Origin: Prorocentrum cordatum
Taxonomy: Eukaryota > Sar > Dinophyceae > Prorocentrales > Prorocentraceae
Assembly: GCA_963575745.1 (NCBI GenBank)
Contig: CAUYUJ010018538.1
Location: 518,388 to 582,387 of the forward strand
DNA length: 64,000 bases
Reading direction: 5' to 3'
The translations under genes were made by a program, and so were the position numbers. This document shows positions 39,505 through 50,213 of the stretch, piece after piece; the first letter of the stretch is position 1; each line of letters opens with the position of its first letter. The notes under the pieces were generated by a model. It saw nothing but the letters and a program-made list of their open reading frames with translations, had not been told where the DNA came from and did not search any database.

Positions 39505-40045
39505 GGCCTCCTGGGGGCCTCTTGGGGCCTCTTGGGGCCATCTTGGGGCCTTTGGGGGCCTCCTGGGCGCTTCTTGGGGCCATCTTTGCCCCCTCAGAAG
39601 GCCAAAAGGGGGCCCAAACTATAGTAAAAAGGCTTCTGGGAGCACCTTGGGTGCCTCTGGGGGGTCTCTTGGGGCCTCTTGGGGGTCTCTTGGGGGCCTT
39701 TTGGGGGCCTGTTGGGGGGCCTCTTGGGGCCATCTTGGGGCCATCCTGCGGCCTTTTGGGGCATCCTGGGGGCCTCTTGCGGCCATCGTGGAGGAAATCG
39801 ATCAAAGAAGAGGGGAGCTTTAATTAGCGCTGCCCCCTCAGAAGGCCAACATGGGGCCAAAACCATAGAAAAATCAATGATTTTGGCTTCCTCGCCGAGG
39901 CCGTTTTGAACGCTCTGACCGCTCGCGGCCCCCCCCGTCCAGGTCAGTGGGGAGGGGGTAGGGGGAGGGGTAAAACCCTCCCCGAAGGGGAAGAGGGAGG
40001 GGTGGAAGAGGAAACGCCCTAAACCACCGACGCCCAGAGGGCTGG
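39505..40045. repeat. Composite-R block, reverse orientation
   Basis: Reverse of the 29641-30360 module order: a CTTGGGGCCTC array, GGAGGAAATCGATCAA, AAGAGGGGAGCTTTAATTAG, CGCTGCCCCCTCAGAAGGCC, AATCAATGATTTTGGC core at about 39870, then CCCTCCCCGAAGGGG hairpin and GCGTCGGTGG-like end. With its left partner it forms a long, imperfect inverted repeat around the copia element. Confidence 0.72.
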
Positions 40046-40049
40046 TGGG

Positions 40050-40985
40050 ATTACCATTTTGGGAGCTCGGGTACCCCCCCCCCGTCCCCGACAGAGCCGT
40101 TTTGCGTTGGGGGAGGGTTCCAGATGGGTTTTCACCCTGGAGCGGTTCCGGGGTGAAAATCCATCTGAGACCTCCTCCCGACGCTGCGCGGGAGGGCCCA
40201 GCCGCCCCCGACAGAGCCGTTTTGCGTCGGGAGAGGGTTCCAGATTGATTCTTACCCTGGAACGGTTCCGGGGTCAAAATCCATCTGGGACCTCCCAACG
40301 CTGCGCGGGAGGGCCCAGCCGCGAAAAACAAGCTCCCCGATAAGAGATTTCATTTGGAGAATTGCCATTTTGGGAGCTCGGGTGCACCCCTCCCATCCCC
40401 GACAGAGCCGTTTTGCGTCGGGAGAGGGCTTCAGATGGATTTTCACCCTGGAACGGTTCTGGGGTCAAAATCCATTTCTGGGACCTCCTCCCGACGCTGC
40501 GCGGGAGGGCCCAGCCGCGAAAAACAAGCTCCCCGATAAGAGATTTCATTTGGAAAATTGCCATTTTGGGAGCTCGGGTACAACCCCCCCCATCCCCGAC
40601 AGAACCGTTTTGCGTTGGGAGAGGGTTCCAGATGGATTTTCACCCTGGAGCGGTTCCGGGGTGAAAATCAATTTCTGGGACCTCCCGACGCTGCGCGGGA
40701 GGGCCCAGCCGCGAAAAACAAGCTCCCCGATAAGAGATTTCATTCGGAAAATTGCCATTTTGGGAGCTCGGGTACCCCCCCCCCATCCCCGACAGAGCCG
40801 TTTTGCGTTGGGGCAGGGTTCCAAATGGATTTTCACTCTGGAACGGTTCCGGGGTGAAAATCCATCTGGGACCTCCCGACGCTGCGCGGGAGGGCCCAGC
40901 CGCGAAAAACAAGCGCCCCAATAAGAGATTTCATTTGGAAAATTGCCATTTTGGGAGCTCGGGTGTACCCTCCCCCATCCCCGAG
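40050..40985. repeat. ~190-bp hairpin repeat, array R (5 units)
   Basis: Unit starts near 40097, 40217 (shortened unit), 40408, 40605 and 40798. Same orientation and content as arrays L1 and L2. Confidence 0.88.
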
Positions 40986-41028
40986 ATGCGCCCGCAAGGC
41001 TCCCGAGAGCGCCCAGATGGAAAATCAC

Positions 41029-41092
41029 CCGTTTCAGGTTCCAATTTTCACCCAGGAACCGTTCCAAGGTGATTCTGGAACCTGAAACGGGT
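41029..41092. repeat. Palindrome CCCGTTTCAGGTTCCA...TGGAACCTGAAACGGG
   Basis: Near-perfect 16-bp outer arms, with inner AACCGTTCC and GGTGATTC words shared with 28469-28575. It marks the right edge of the hairpin-repeat domain. Confidence 0.75.
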
Positions 41093-41305
41093 CGGTGCCC
41101 CGGATACAACCCCTTGGACAGCCCATCGGGGATCCAGACAACCCCTCCAGACAACCCCCCCTTGCACAAGTCTACCCCGGGAGTCTCTCCCACGAGATAC
41201 AATACACGAGCTCGAAACAAACTAGCACACGGATTGAGGGCGGCTGCTTCTGAAACGCGCGCTCTCGCGCCAAAGCCGTGGACGTCTCCAAGACTATCCC
41301 AGCAA
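41093..41305. other. No gene seen
   Basis: Unique sequence with CAGACAACCCC words that also occur just left of 28.45 kb. Confidence 0.35.
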
Positions 41306-41313
41306 CTGCACGG

Positions 41314-41459
41314 CAGGGCTGAACCTAAACGGTGTTTTTCGTTTTCGTTTTGCTTTCGTTTTCCCTCGCTCTTGTCTCGAATCCGCTTTTGCCTCAAAAC
41401 GAAGTCGGAACGAAAACGGCCCACGAAATCGCCAAAAACACCGTTTAGGTCCAGCCCTG
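41314..41459. mobile_element. TIR-3 hAT-type MITE copy 3
   Basis: A 146-bp element from CAGGGCTGAACCTAAACGGT to CCGTTTAGGTCCAGCCCTG, with the clearest inverted termini of the three copies. Flanks CTGCACGG (41306-41313) and CTGCACTT (41460-41467) agree at 6 of 8 positions. Confidence 0.82.
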
Positions 41460-41565
41460 CTGCACTTGTGCTGAAGGCATCGACGAAGACGTCCGAAACC
41501 GCCGAAACCCGAACCTCGCTGCGCGCAGCCGACTCCCAGCCGCTCGGCTTCCCCCGCAGCATCAG

Positions 41566-41658
41566 GTCGGGCGTGTCCCCCTGCAAGCGTATGTTTGGAT
41601 ATTCCAGCCTATTGTTTGACTATTTTGGGATATTCCTCCTGTAGAGGGGCACGCCCGC
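41566..41658. mobile_element. TIR-1 MITE copy, internally deleted
   Basis: GTCGGGCGTGTCCCCCTGCA at the left, CCTCCTGTAGAGGGGCACGC plus CCGC at the right, 93 bp. Followed by TTTAA. Confidence 0.72.
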
Positions 41659-41744
41659 TTTAACCATAGCATCCCATCTGTGGCGTGCCCCCGTGGGGCC
41701 CCGACCAATCCAAGAAGGGCGGCCGCCGCAATGCTGGAGGGCCC

Positions 41745-41962
41745 AGAATCGAGTCGATGAGTCGGATCGGGGATCGAAATGAATCGGATCGGCGGAAATC
41801 GGCAGCCCAGTCGGGAGAAGTCGAATCGGCGGAGATCGGCAGGCTAGTTTGCCTCCAATGAGTCGGAACCCACATCGGAGTCCCAAGAATCGAATCGAAT
41901 CGGAATCGGAAGCCATCGAAGTCCAATCGAATTCGAATCGAATCAGAGGAACCGACACGAGC
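41745..41962. repeat. DR-2 dispersed repeat copy 2
   Basis: From GGGCCCAGAATCGAGTCGAT to CACGAGCCCTGGCAG. Dense in GAATCGAATCGG and GATCGGCGGAAATCGGCAG words, as in the 53318-53549 copy. Followed by a short (GA)n at 41970-41990. Confidence 0.7.
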
Positions 41963-42925
41963 CCTGGCAGTGAGAGAGAGAGAGAGAGAGAACACAAAAA
42001 AATAACCTCTCCGCGTGGCCACGCGTGCTGGCGGGCTAATTCCGCGACGTGGAGCGGGGGGAAGATCCAGAAGGGTGCCGCCACGGTGCAGCGAGCTCGA
42101 AATCCACCAAACGGCCTCAACGCATGGTTGGGCGGCGAGCCTATGGGGGAAGGTATACCCATCGGTCGGAAGAAATAGGTATAATCATAAAGTAGGGAAG
42201 CTTTGCACATATATCGGGTTCCGTCCGCCCCCTTGGGAGGACGGAAAAGGTCATGCCACTCCATCATTGAAGTAGGACGGCGCTTCAAGTAGATTGACAT
42301 CTGGGAATCCAAAAATGCATGCTTTCAACGACCAATGGGTAAGGGGCGGGGCTTCTGAGAAGGCTCAGATGCCCTCGCGCCTTCGGAGGAGAGCCTCAAG
42401 AGCCCCTCCCCGAAGCCACGCGGGCGGCTCTCCGAGGGCGCGAGAGGGCTTTTTAGAGAAGCCCCGCCGCCTCCTGCGAAGGCCCGCCACCTCTCTGAGC
42501 GGCAACGGCAGGGGGGGGGGCTGGCACAGGGGAGGGGGGACGCATCCACCCGGGAACCGGCGGCACGTCGCCGAGAAATCGACGACAGACGCCCCCGATC
42601 GTGGATCCGAGCGCTCCTGGGCAGGTCGGAGCCTTCGGGCCCCTCTCGGCGACCCAGGGGCGCCGGGGGTCGACGCGGACTCCCCCACCTGCTAGAGGCT
42701 CTGCCTGCAGCCAGGCCGCACAACAGGGATGCGCGGTGGGGAGGCAAGGGCCCTGCCCGGGAGGGCCCGGTGCACGTACCTCGAGCGAGGCTGGCCAGCG
42801 AACGTCGCTGAGGACGGGCTGGAGGGGGGCAAAGATGCACGCACGGGTACCCTTGGAAAGCCGACCATCCTCACTCTGCGGGTCGACTGTGCTAGCCCCC
42901 CCCCCCCTGTCGCTGCCCCTCCCCT
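41963..42925. other. No gene seen; GC-rich
   Basis: Long overlapping frames on both strands, with Arg/Gly/Pro composition and no motifs. A GGCTTCTGAGAAGGC-type inverted pair flanks 42350-42470. Confidence 0.35.
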
Positions 42926-43066
42926 GGTGGGCTTGTTTCCCACCGCCACCACCATGAGTAGGAGGGGGAGGGGTCCTCCTCCTCCTCCTCCTCCTCCTCC
43001 TCCACCTCCTTCCCCCCTCCAACTTATGTGGTGGTGGTGGTGGAAAACAGACCCATCACCCCTGGG
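42926..43066. mobile_element. TIR-7 foldback with (CTC)n interior, copy 1
   Basis: CCACCGCCACCACCATGAG and AGGAGGGGGAGGG at the left, (CCT)n in the middle, then CCCCTCCAACTTATGTGGTGG and GGTGGAAAACAGACCCA at the right. The ends are inverted complements. The 59617-59791 copy has the same order. Confidence 0.7.
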
Positions 43067-43760
43067 GCGCGCCGCCCGACGCGGTCCGCCGCCGCACCTC
43101 GGGCCACCGCCGCGAACCGACCCCGAGCGCGAGCCTGCCGCCGGCCCTCCGCGGCGCTCAGGCGGCGGGCCCGCCGAAGCGCCCGCCGAGCGCGCGCGCT
43201 CGCGCGGGGGGGGGCCCGCCTGCGGCCGCTGCGGCTGCTGCGGCAGCGCCTCCTCGCCCGGGCGGGCGGGCGGGGCCGCCAGCTCCGCGCGGCGCTGGTC
43301 CTCCTTGGCCTCCGCCCGCTCCCGCCGCGCGTCCTTCCTGGCCGGCGGCCCGCGGGGGGAGCAGCGGGGGGGGAGAGGCCGAGCCCCCCCCGCCGCGCGC
43401 CGTCGCTCCGCAGTCTTCAGGCAGGTGCGCATCCTCCAACGGAGGCCCCACGCTCCAGCTCGGCCTCACGGGCGTGCCTGAAGGCCCTGCCCAGACGATC
43501 CTGAAACCTTCAAGCGGATCATTCACGCAGGCTGCCCAAACGCATCGGCGTCGGCTGAGATCTTCAATCTTCCATGCCCGTGACCCCGCCCCTGCCCGTG
43601 CCCCAGCCGAGGAGGGGCGGGGCAACCTCCCGAGCAGGCGAGGCGGCTTCTGACAACACCCCCCCTTGCCCTCTGGGAAGCCCCTCTCCAACCCCTCCTA
43701 CGGCCCTCTCTTTTCGAGCGCCCCGCCTCGTCCTCACATTCTTCCTCTGGGCCCATGAAA
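43067..43760. other. No gene seen; GC-rich
   Basis: Ala/Arg/Gly-rich frames on both strands without motifs. A CTCCTCCTCCTTCTCC pyrimidine tract begins at about 43768 and leads into the possible exon at 43812. Confidence 0.35.
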
Positions 43761-43811
43761 GAAAGTCCTCCTCCTCCTCCTTCTCCTCCTCCTCCTGCTC
43801 CTCCCCTCCAG

Positions 43812-44616
43812 GTTCGGTGAGCTGCAAGGCGTCATGGTGGACAACGGCACGAACGACTACGAGGACGTGCTGGGCCGCGCCAGTTCTACACCAGCGCTCC
43901 TTGCAGGTGGGGCCATCGGTGGAGCTGCTGATGCGGATGCGCCGCCAACCATTCTGGACGCTGCCGCTGGTGAGTCCGGGACGACCGTTGGCGGCCAGGC
44001 CGGAGCAGCTGAACGCCTGCGCCTGGGCGTCCAGAGTGATCCTGAACTTGAATTCGTATGGGACGGGTCGTGGAGTCAATACTGTGGAGTAGCTCTGCGC
44101 CTCGGCGGGCATGCATTTTCATGTGCCCACATAGTTGAGCGCCCTGCCGAGTCGATCACATGTTGCTTCCGATGCGGAGGTTTTTTCTCAGCCTTCAAGC
44201 CCGATGCTAAAATGCGGTGGCCATGCCTCGGGGCTCAGGCAGGGCCGCGCTATCGTGAACAATTGCGCCGCCTTGCCGAGGGCAGGTTCCCTAGCACCAG
44301 GGCTCGCACCAAAGATCTGCACATAGGGGCCCCCGTTGAAATCGACAGGGGTACGGCCAGCAAGCTACGTAGCAGTTGGGAGCCGCAGCGGGCTGAGCTA
44401 CCGAATGGAGATGTGCACGAGGCGCCTGGGGTCGATGCTGCCCCGGCGGCTCTCCCGAGCCAGACGGAGCAGCGTCAAATAGTGCTTCGCTGCTTCGGGC
44501 TAGTTGAATCTGATCTAGGATGGGTGGCAGAGATTGGGCGAATCGCCACTGCGAGAGGCCGCAGCGCTGACAGTGACGGAGATTCCTGGGAGGATGAAGC
44601 CTCCGAGCCTGATTGA
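43812..44616 (+). CDS. Possible terminal exon: Cys-motif protein common in dinoflagellate retroelement-type ORFs
   Basis: A strong pyrimidine tract (43768-43805) is followed by CCTCCAG|G at 43811/43812, a textbook 3' splice site. The frame then runs FGELQGVMVDNGTNDYEDV (ATG at 43834) to a stop at 44614-44616. Its core, HAFSCAHIVE...ITCCFRCGGFFSAF...WPCLG...REQLRRLAEGRFP, resembles a CxxC...C zinc-binding stretch that I associate with dinoflagellate element-encoded polyproteins, but I cannot name the family. The C-terminus is acidic (DSDGDSWEDEASEPD). A CTGGTGAGT donor-like site occurs at about 43966, so the exon could end earlier. No partner exon is identified. Confidence 0.4.
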
Positions 44617-45340
44617 GGCTAGTGATTTGGGACTGTCCTTGAGACCACACGCAACAACACCTCCTGCTCCTCCCTTCCTCCTCCTGCTCCCGCTGTTCTT
44701 CCTGTTGCTGCTGCTCCTCTCAGCTTCGCAGAGGGAGCCGGGGTACGGCAAGGCACAGACCCCAGCACACCGCCAAGCATGGCAAGGAACAGGGGGGGAA
44801 CAAAGGGACGGCTCCAGGATGGTCAAGATGGCCTCCAACAAGATGGTCCCAGGACGCCTTTAGACGTCCAAGATGGCCCATAGATGGTCCCAAAATGCCT
44901 CCAAGACGACCACAGATGGTCTCAAGCCTCAAGACGCCCCATCAAGTCTCCAACAGGACCTCCAGGAGGTCGAAATCATTGAGTTTCGGTAATTATGGGT
45001 TCAATCATTTTCGCACTTTAGGGCTTTCGGCATCCGACGACGGCCCCATTGGGCTCGAAGACGTGCGGCCAAGAGGCGCCAGGACGGCCCAAGAGGCCCC
45101 CAAGAGGTCTCCAAGACGGCCCGAAGACCTCCTAGACGGCCCTTGAGCGCCCAAGGAGGGCCCCACGACGTCCCAGAGGGGCCCCCGACCCCCGAGACGG
45201 CCTCCGAAGGCCGACACCACAGGCCCCTTTCAGACTCTGGGGCCCACAAGATGCTCCAAGAGGTCCTCAGATGTCCCCAAGGAGGCGCCCAGGAGGCCCC
45301 CAGAGGCCCCCAAGAGGCCTCCTGGTCCTCCTCCTCCTCC
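44617..45340. repeat. CTC-rich tract and Composite-R copy
   Basis: CTCCTCCTGCTCC words to about 44720. Then come CCAAGATGG/CCAAGAGGC arrays from 44815 to 45325, with a core at about 44960-45040 (GAAATCATTGAGTTTCGG, TTTCGGCATCCGACGACGG). Confidence 0.65.
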
Positions 45341-46065
45341 TTCTCCTTCTCCTCCCCTCTCCTTTCTCTCTCTCTCTCTCTCTCTTCTCCTCTACTCTCT
45401 TCCTCCCAGAAGCGTTCCTCCAAAGGTTTCAACAACGGGTGGGGGCACATGTAGTCCAATAGCTTGGCGAGTTGTCGGCCCAACGTTTGGCCACATAGGT
45501 GTTTTCAGAAGACAGGGAGCGGCGGTGGTTTGCAACGGGCGCCTCCGGCACTTAAATCAAGCATCGGTAAAAACTCTGGCACGGCTTCTTCTCAAAAGGC
45601 GAGAATACAGTCGTCACGGAATACGGATACTGAGTACCTTTGGCCCGCTTTTGATTCAAAAGAAGACACCTGTCGACCCTCCGCCGCGAGGCCCGGGAAG
45701 AAAGCGCGCACCTTCGGCCATTATGTCTGACGCACCACTTGCTCGAACTACCATGAAATGCGCTTTCAAAATGTCCGTGGACTTGCGAAAGCAACTCGAG
45801 ACACGGGCAGATGAGAACGCAGTGTGCGCCGCTTCCGAAGAGTCGGCCTGGACATCAATGGGACAAGGTAATTCTAAAATGCTCTACGGCGAGGGCTGGG
45901 CCTCGGGTTCGACTGGCGACCTGCTCTCTCCCCCTCCTCCTCCTCCTCCTCCTCCTCCTCCTTCTCCTCCTCCTACTCCGACTCCTCATGCTCCTCCTCC
46001 TCCTCCTCCTCCTCCTCCTCCTCCTCCTCCTCCTTCTCCCCCTCCTCCACAATTTCTCGATATGA
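45341..46065. other. Microsatellites around unique sequence
   Basis: (CTC)n and (CT)n at about 45328-45392 and (CTC/CTT)n at about 45930-46055. Between them 45400-45925 is unique with lower GC and short frames (for example to EESAWTSMGQGNSKM near 45870) that I cannot assign. Confidence 0.45.
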
Positions 46066-46394
46066 ATACACTCTCCTCCATCCCCTGATGGCGTGCGGAT
46101 GACGGCGGGCACCCCTCCGCGTACTTTTTTTTTACACACAGGATTTCCCGGAGTTGGGTTTTCGCTTGGTTTTTTTCAAAATACTGCTCTCGCTGAGGCG
46201 CCGGCCTCATTTTCGGGCTTCCGCTCGTTCCGAATTGTGCTCCCGCTGCAGCGTGGGCCTCATTTTCGGATCGGTGTTTTGCCTCCGTCGTTCAGGATGG
46301 CGTTCTTGCCCCAGCGCGGGCCTCTTTCTCGCGCGCCCATCCGCCCGCCACCACCGCACCGCGCCCCGCCCCGCCCTCCGCCACTTCCACTCAC

Positions 46395-46515
46395 CAACGC
46401 ACGCACGCACGCACGCGCACCACCACCGCGCACCGCCACCACCACCCCACTACCCCACCCACCACCACCACGCTACACCGCGTCACACCACATCACACGC
46501 GCGCGCACACAGACA

Positions 46516-46547
<32 letters not shown>

Positions 46548-46965
46548 CAAACACACAAACACAAACACACACAAACACAAACACACACACAAGCACAAGC
46601 ACAAGCACAAGCACAAGCACAAGCACAAGCACAAGCACAAGCACAAGCACAAGCACAAACACAATCACAAACACAAACACAAACACAAACACGCACGCAC
46701 GCACGCACGCACACCACCACCACCACCGCCACCACCTCCACCGCCATCACGCACGCACGCACCTGGCCCACCACCAAACCACCAAGACGCCACACCACGT
46801 CACACCACAGCACACGCGCACACACGCACACACACACACACACACACACCACCACCACCACCACCACCACCACCACCACCACCACAACCACGCACACACG
46901 CACGCACGCACGCGCACCACCACCCACTACGCACGCGCACGCGGAGCCACAGGTCCGCTACGACA
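46395..46965. repeat. CACG, CA, CAAGCA and ACC microsatellites
   Basis: In order: (CGCA)n, (ACC)n, (CACG)n, (AAACAC)n, a clean (CAAGCA)n at about 46590-46660, (AAACAC)n, (CGCA)n, (ACC)n, (CA)n and (CCA)n. His- and Thr-rich frames are artefacts. Confidence 0.92.
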
Positions 46966-47558
46966 CGCGTCCGCGATGGAGAAAATCAGCGCCAGGGTAA
47001 GGGATGGGAGGGAGGGGTAGGACGTCAGATATGACCCGAGCGCACATAGCTTGTCCTCCTCCCCCTCCCCCTCCCCCTCCCTCTCCCTCGCGGAACTCCG
47101 ACGTCGGGACCTTTTCGAAACGTGGACGCCCGGAGGTCTGCACCTCCCCCCAGGACCGGCATCTCATCCCGAGTCGTCTTCTGGACGCGCCCGGGGCCCT
47201 GCGAGGGCCGCCCGAGGCCGGACATTTTTGCAGCACGTCGGCCGCGGCGACCCTCTCACAGAGCAAAAAAGAGCACCGCCCGCGGGCCCTCCCCTCGCTG
47301 GCCAGTGCCCGCGCTCGCTGGCAAGTCCTGCGCTCGTTCTTCTGCGCCTGCGGCGTCCGCCCTGGCGCGGCGCACCCCGGCACCTTCGGGGGAGGCCATG
47401 GAGGGGGGCGTCCAAGAGGGGGGGGGCGTCCAAGTTGTGGCCGGCGGCATCTGCGCGGCCCATGCGGGGCCAGGGACGCAATGAAATAAGAAGAGGCGCC
47501 ATGAAGTCTGGGGAGATATCATGGCCCACGCCATGATATCCACCCCCCCTAGTCTCAG
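46966..47558. repeat. Degenerate DR-4 and GC-rich sequence
   Basis: A (CCCTCC)n tract at 47055-47090. Then phrases CCAGGACCGGCATCTCATCC and CCTGCGAGGGCC...GAGGCCGGAC that mirror DR-4 at 47996-48140. The remainder is GC-rich with no supported gene. Confidence 0.45.
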
Positions 47559-47715
47559 GTCGGGCATGTCCCCCTGCTGGCGGATTTTGGACGAAAATTA
47601 AGATGTAGTCCCAAAATAGTTACTCAAACATTTTCAACAAATCTCAGAAAAATCGTTCCCATTGTATTTTCTGGATCCTTTTTGGATATTCCCCCTGTGA
47701 AGGGACATGCCCGAC
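47559..47715. mobile_element. TIR-1 MITE, full length
   Basis: GTCGGGCATGTCCCCCTGCT at the left and CCCCTGTGAAGGGACATGCC plus CGAC at the right, 157 bp. AT-rich interior (GATTTTGGACGAAAATTAAG, CATTTTCAACAAATCTCAG). The closest relative is 1109-1237. Confidence 0.85.
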
Positions 47716-47760
47716 TACACCCTGGCCATCACCCCCCTCCTAGCCGCTCCCGACACTCGG

Positions 47761-47953
47761 GTCGGGCGAAAGAGGGGGATAGCAAAGGGGGGGGTTGAGA
47801 ATCAGCTGACGTAGCTGATTTTCCCGGCGCCTCCCGGCGCCGGAGGCGGCCATACATCGAAGAATGGGACCGGCGGCGGGGCCGAAACAAGCTGCATGCA
47901 ACAGATTTCGTACCCCCCCCCTTTCCCAATCCCCTCTTTTCGTCCGGCCCGAC
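47761..47953. mobile_element. TIR-2 MITE copy 2
   Basis: A 193-bp element from GTCGGGCGAAAGAGGGGGAT to CGTCCGGCCCGAC. Contains CGGCGCCTCCCGGCGCCGG and a C-run before the end, as in copy 1. It lies 45 bp after a TIR-1 copy, the same order as at 1109-1429. Confidence 0.7.
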
Positions 47954-47995
47954 TTCACCCTGGCCATCACCCCCCTCCTTCCCAGACATCCGGCT

Positions 47996-48140
47996 GCTCC
48001 AATTTGTTTGGTGCGTGGACCCAGGAGGTCCAGACCACTTCCCTAAGACCGGTTTTTCGTCCTGAGTCGTTCTTTGACGCTCCCGAGGCCTGGCGAGGGC
48101 CCCCGGAGGCCGAAAACTGGCAAAAACCGCCCGCTCCATT
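47996..48140. repeat. DR-4 dispersed repeat
   Basis: CCAGGAGGTCCAGACCACTT, CTAAGACCGGTTTTTCGTCC, TGAGTCGTTCTTTGACGCTC and CGGAGGCCGAAAACTGGCAA in order. Partial forms lie at 47105-47235 and 55440-55515, and a reverse copy at 56405-56575. Confidence 0.6.
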
Positions 48141-48550
48141 TTTTGGGGAGCGTCGGATCTCAGGGTCCTTGCCGCTCCCGACACCTGGAGGCCCCCGGCG
48201 CCCAGCGGCGGGAACAGAAGAGAAGGAGACATGTCTCAGAATGCCTTTGCGTTCTTCTGGAACTCGCTGGAGCCTCAAACAGTTCACTATGACAGTTGAA
48301 GCCTTACGCAATTCAAGAGAACTCAGCGTTTGAGGTAGCGCAAGAGGGTGGAAGGTCAGCACGGAAGATCTGGAATAATACGAGTTGGAGGGTTTGCCGC
48401 GCCCGACGCCTGGAGGCCCCCGGCGCCCGGGGGCAGGCCGGGCACGCGGGCGCCGGCGCCGGGGGCCTCGGCGGGGCGCGCCCTCTCCTGGCGGGCCATG
48501 GGCGGCGGGGGGGGGGGGACCGTCGCGGGCGAGGAGGCGGCTGGCGACGA
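48141..48550. other. No gene seen
   Basis: CGACGCCTGGAGGCCCCCGG-type words occur at about 48180 and 48400. No motif-bearing ORF. Confidence 0.35.
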
Positions 48551-48676
48551 CGGCCACAGCTGGGGGAAGGAACAATGGCACAGGGGAACACGACGACGGC
48601 AACAGCTAGGGGAACGACGACGGCCACAGCTGGGGGAAGGAACAATGGCACAGGGGAACACGACGACGGCAACAGC
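48551..48676. repeat. 70-bp tandem duplication
   Basis: CGGCCACAGCTGGGGGAAGG starts at 48551 and again at 48621. The two copies look identical through GACGACGGCAACAGCTAG. Confidence 0.9.
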
Positions 48677-48712
48677 TAGCTCCAAGAGCACCCCCAAGAC
48701 AGCCCCGAGAAG

Positions 48713-50205
48713 CAAAAATCATTGATGTTTCAATAGTTTTTGAAGGATTTACACGTTCACGCCATTTCGGCTTACCCACGCTCCACGACGGCCCAAGAGG
48801 CCCCCCAGATCGCCCCAGGACGGCCCAACAGGCCCCCAAGACGGCCCCAAGACGGCCCAAGAGGGCCCCAAGACCGCCCAAGAGGCCCCCGGGACGGCCC
48901 AAGAGGGGTCCCAGGATGGCCCCAAGAGGAGGCCCAGAAGGGGTACCCGAATGAACATGTCGAGCTTTCGGCTCGAGAGGCCCCCAGGAGACCCTAAGAG
49001 GCCCCCTGGAGGCCCCCAACAAACCCCAAGAGAGCCCCAAGAGGCCCCAAGAGGGCCTCAAGAGGTCTCCAAGAAGCCCCTGGGACGCCCCCAAGAGGCC
49101 CCTAAACTGCCCCGCAGAAGCCTCCGAGAGCCCTCTCGAGAGACCCCAGGAAGCGTCCATGAGGACTCCGTCCGACCCAAAACCCAAGCACGGTGGCGGG
49201 ATGGGGCGACGGCTATTTGATAGCTGGCATACGCGCCGCGTCACGACTTTCGATGCTGCGCACCTCTTCGCAAAACTCCCAGGGAGCGGCCGGTGATGCG
49301 CCGCCGGCGTCCTCGATAATCCGGCCGCGACAGAGTGTTTGGCACAGTCTTTGGCCCCCTTCTCCAGTGCCTGGTCAAAAACCTCCTGAAAGTCCCTCCG
49401 AGGGGGCCCCACTCTGCCGCCGGCCCTCCGCCGGCCCCCCCCCCCTTCAAGGTCTCAAACGGCCCGGGGACGACCCAAGAGCGCCCCAAGCCGGTCCTAG
49501 AGAGTCCCGAGCAGTCCAAGAGCCTCCAGACGGCTCCAGATCGCTCCAAGACGCCAAAGATGGCCTCCAGACGGCCCAAGACGCCTCCAAGACGGCCCAA
49601 GAGGCCTCCAAGAGCACGCCCAAGAGAGCACCAACATGCAAAAATCATTGATGTTTCAATGGTTTTTGAAGGATTTTCGCGTTCTCGCCATTTCGGCTTA
49701 CCCACGCTCCAAGACGGCCCAAGAGGCCCCCAAGATCGCCCCAGGACGGCCCAACAAGCCCCCAAGAGGGCTCCAAGACGGCGCAAGAGGGCCCCAAGAC
49801 GGCCCAAGAGGCACCCAGAACGGCCTAAGAGAGGCCCCAGGACGGCCCCAAGAGGGCGCTCAGAACGGGAACCCGAATGAACATTTTGAGCTTTCGGTCC
49901 CAAGAGGCCCCCAGGGGGCTCTTAGAGGCCCCCAGGAGGCCCCCAAGAGGCTCCAAGAGAGCCCCCAAAGGCCCCAAGAGGCCCCCAAGAGAGCCCCCAG
50001 GAGGCCCTCAAGAGGCAATAAACTCCCCCGCAGAGGCCCCGAGAGCCCTCTCGAGACCCCAAGAAGCGTCCACGAGGACTCCGACCCAAAACCCAAGCAC
50101 GGTGGCGGGATGGGCCGCGCCACGTCACGACTGTCGATGCTGCGCGATCTTCGGCAAACTCCCAGGGAGCGGCCGGTGATGCGCGGCCGGCGTCCTCGAT
50201 TGTGA
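48713..50205. repeat. Tandemly duplicated Composite-R segment (two ~0.6-kb copies)
   Basis: Copy A runs about 48713-49325 and copy B about 49637-50205. Both start AAAAATCATTGATGTTTCAA, continue TTTCGGCTTACCCACGCTCC, a CCAAGAGGCC array, CCGAATGAACAT..GAGCTTTCGG, more array, AAACCCAAGCACGGTGGCGG and end GGAGCGGCCGGTGATGCG. The spacer between them (49326-49636) is another CCAAGACGGCC array. Pro/Arg-rich frames are artefacts. Confidence 0.85.
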
Positions 50206-50213
50206 GCACCCTG

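Noticed and set aside
29020-41000. Spliced-leader relic in the 190-bp repeat (GCCATTTTGG next to GCTC)
   Set aside because: Only about ten bases match the known dinoflagellate leader, and the match breaks on both sides in every unit, so chance similarity is more likely.
42692-43504. Overlapping 246-250 codon frames on both strands
   Set aside because: They run through the TIR-7 foldback and GC-rich sequence, and neither shows a motif.
46093-47034. His/Thr-rich protein frames
   Set aside because: Translation of CA, CACG and ACC microsatellites; no motif or start context.
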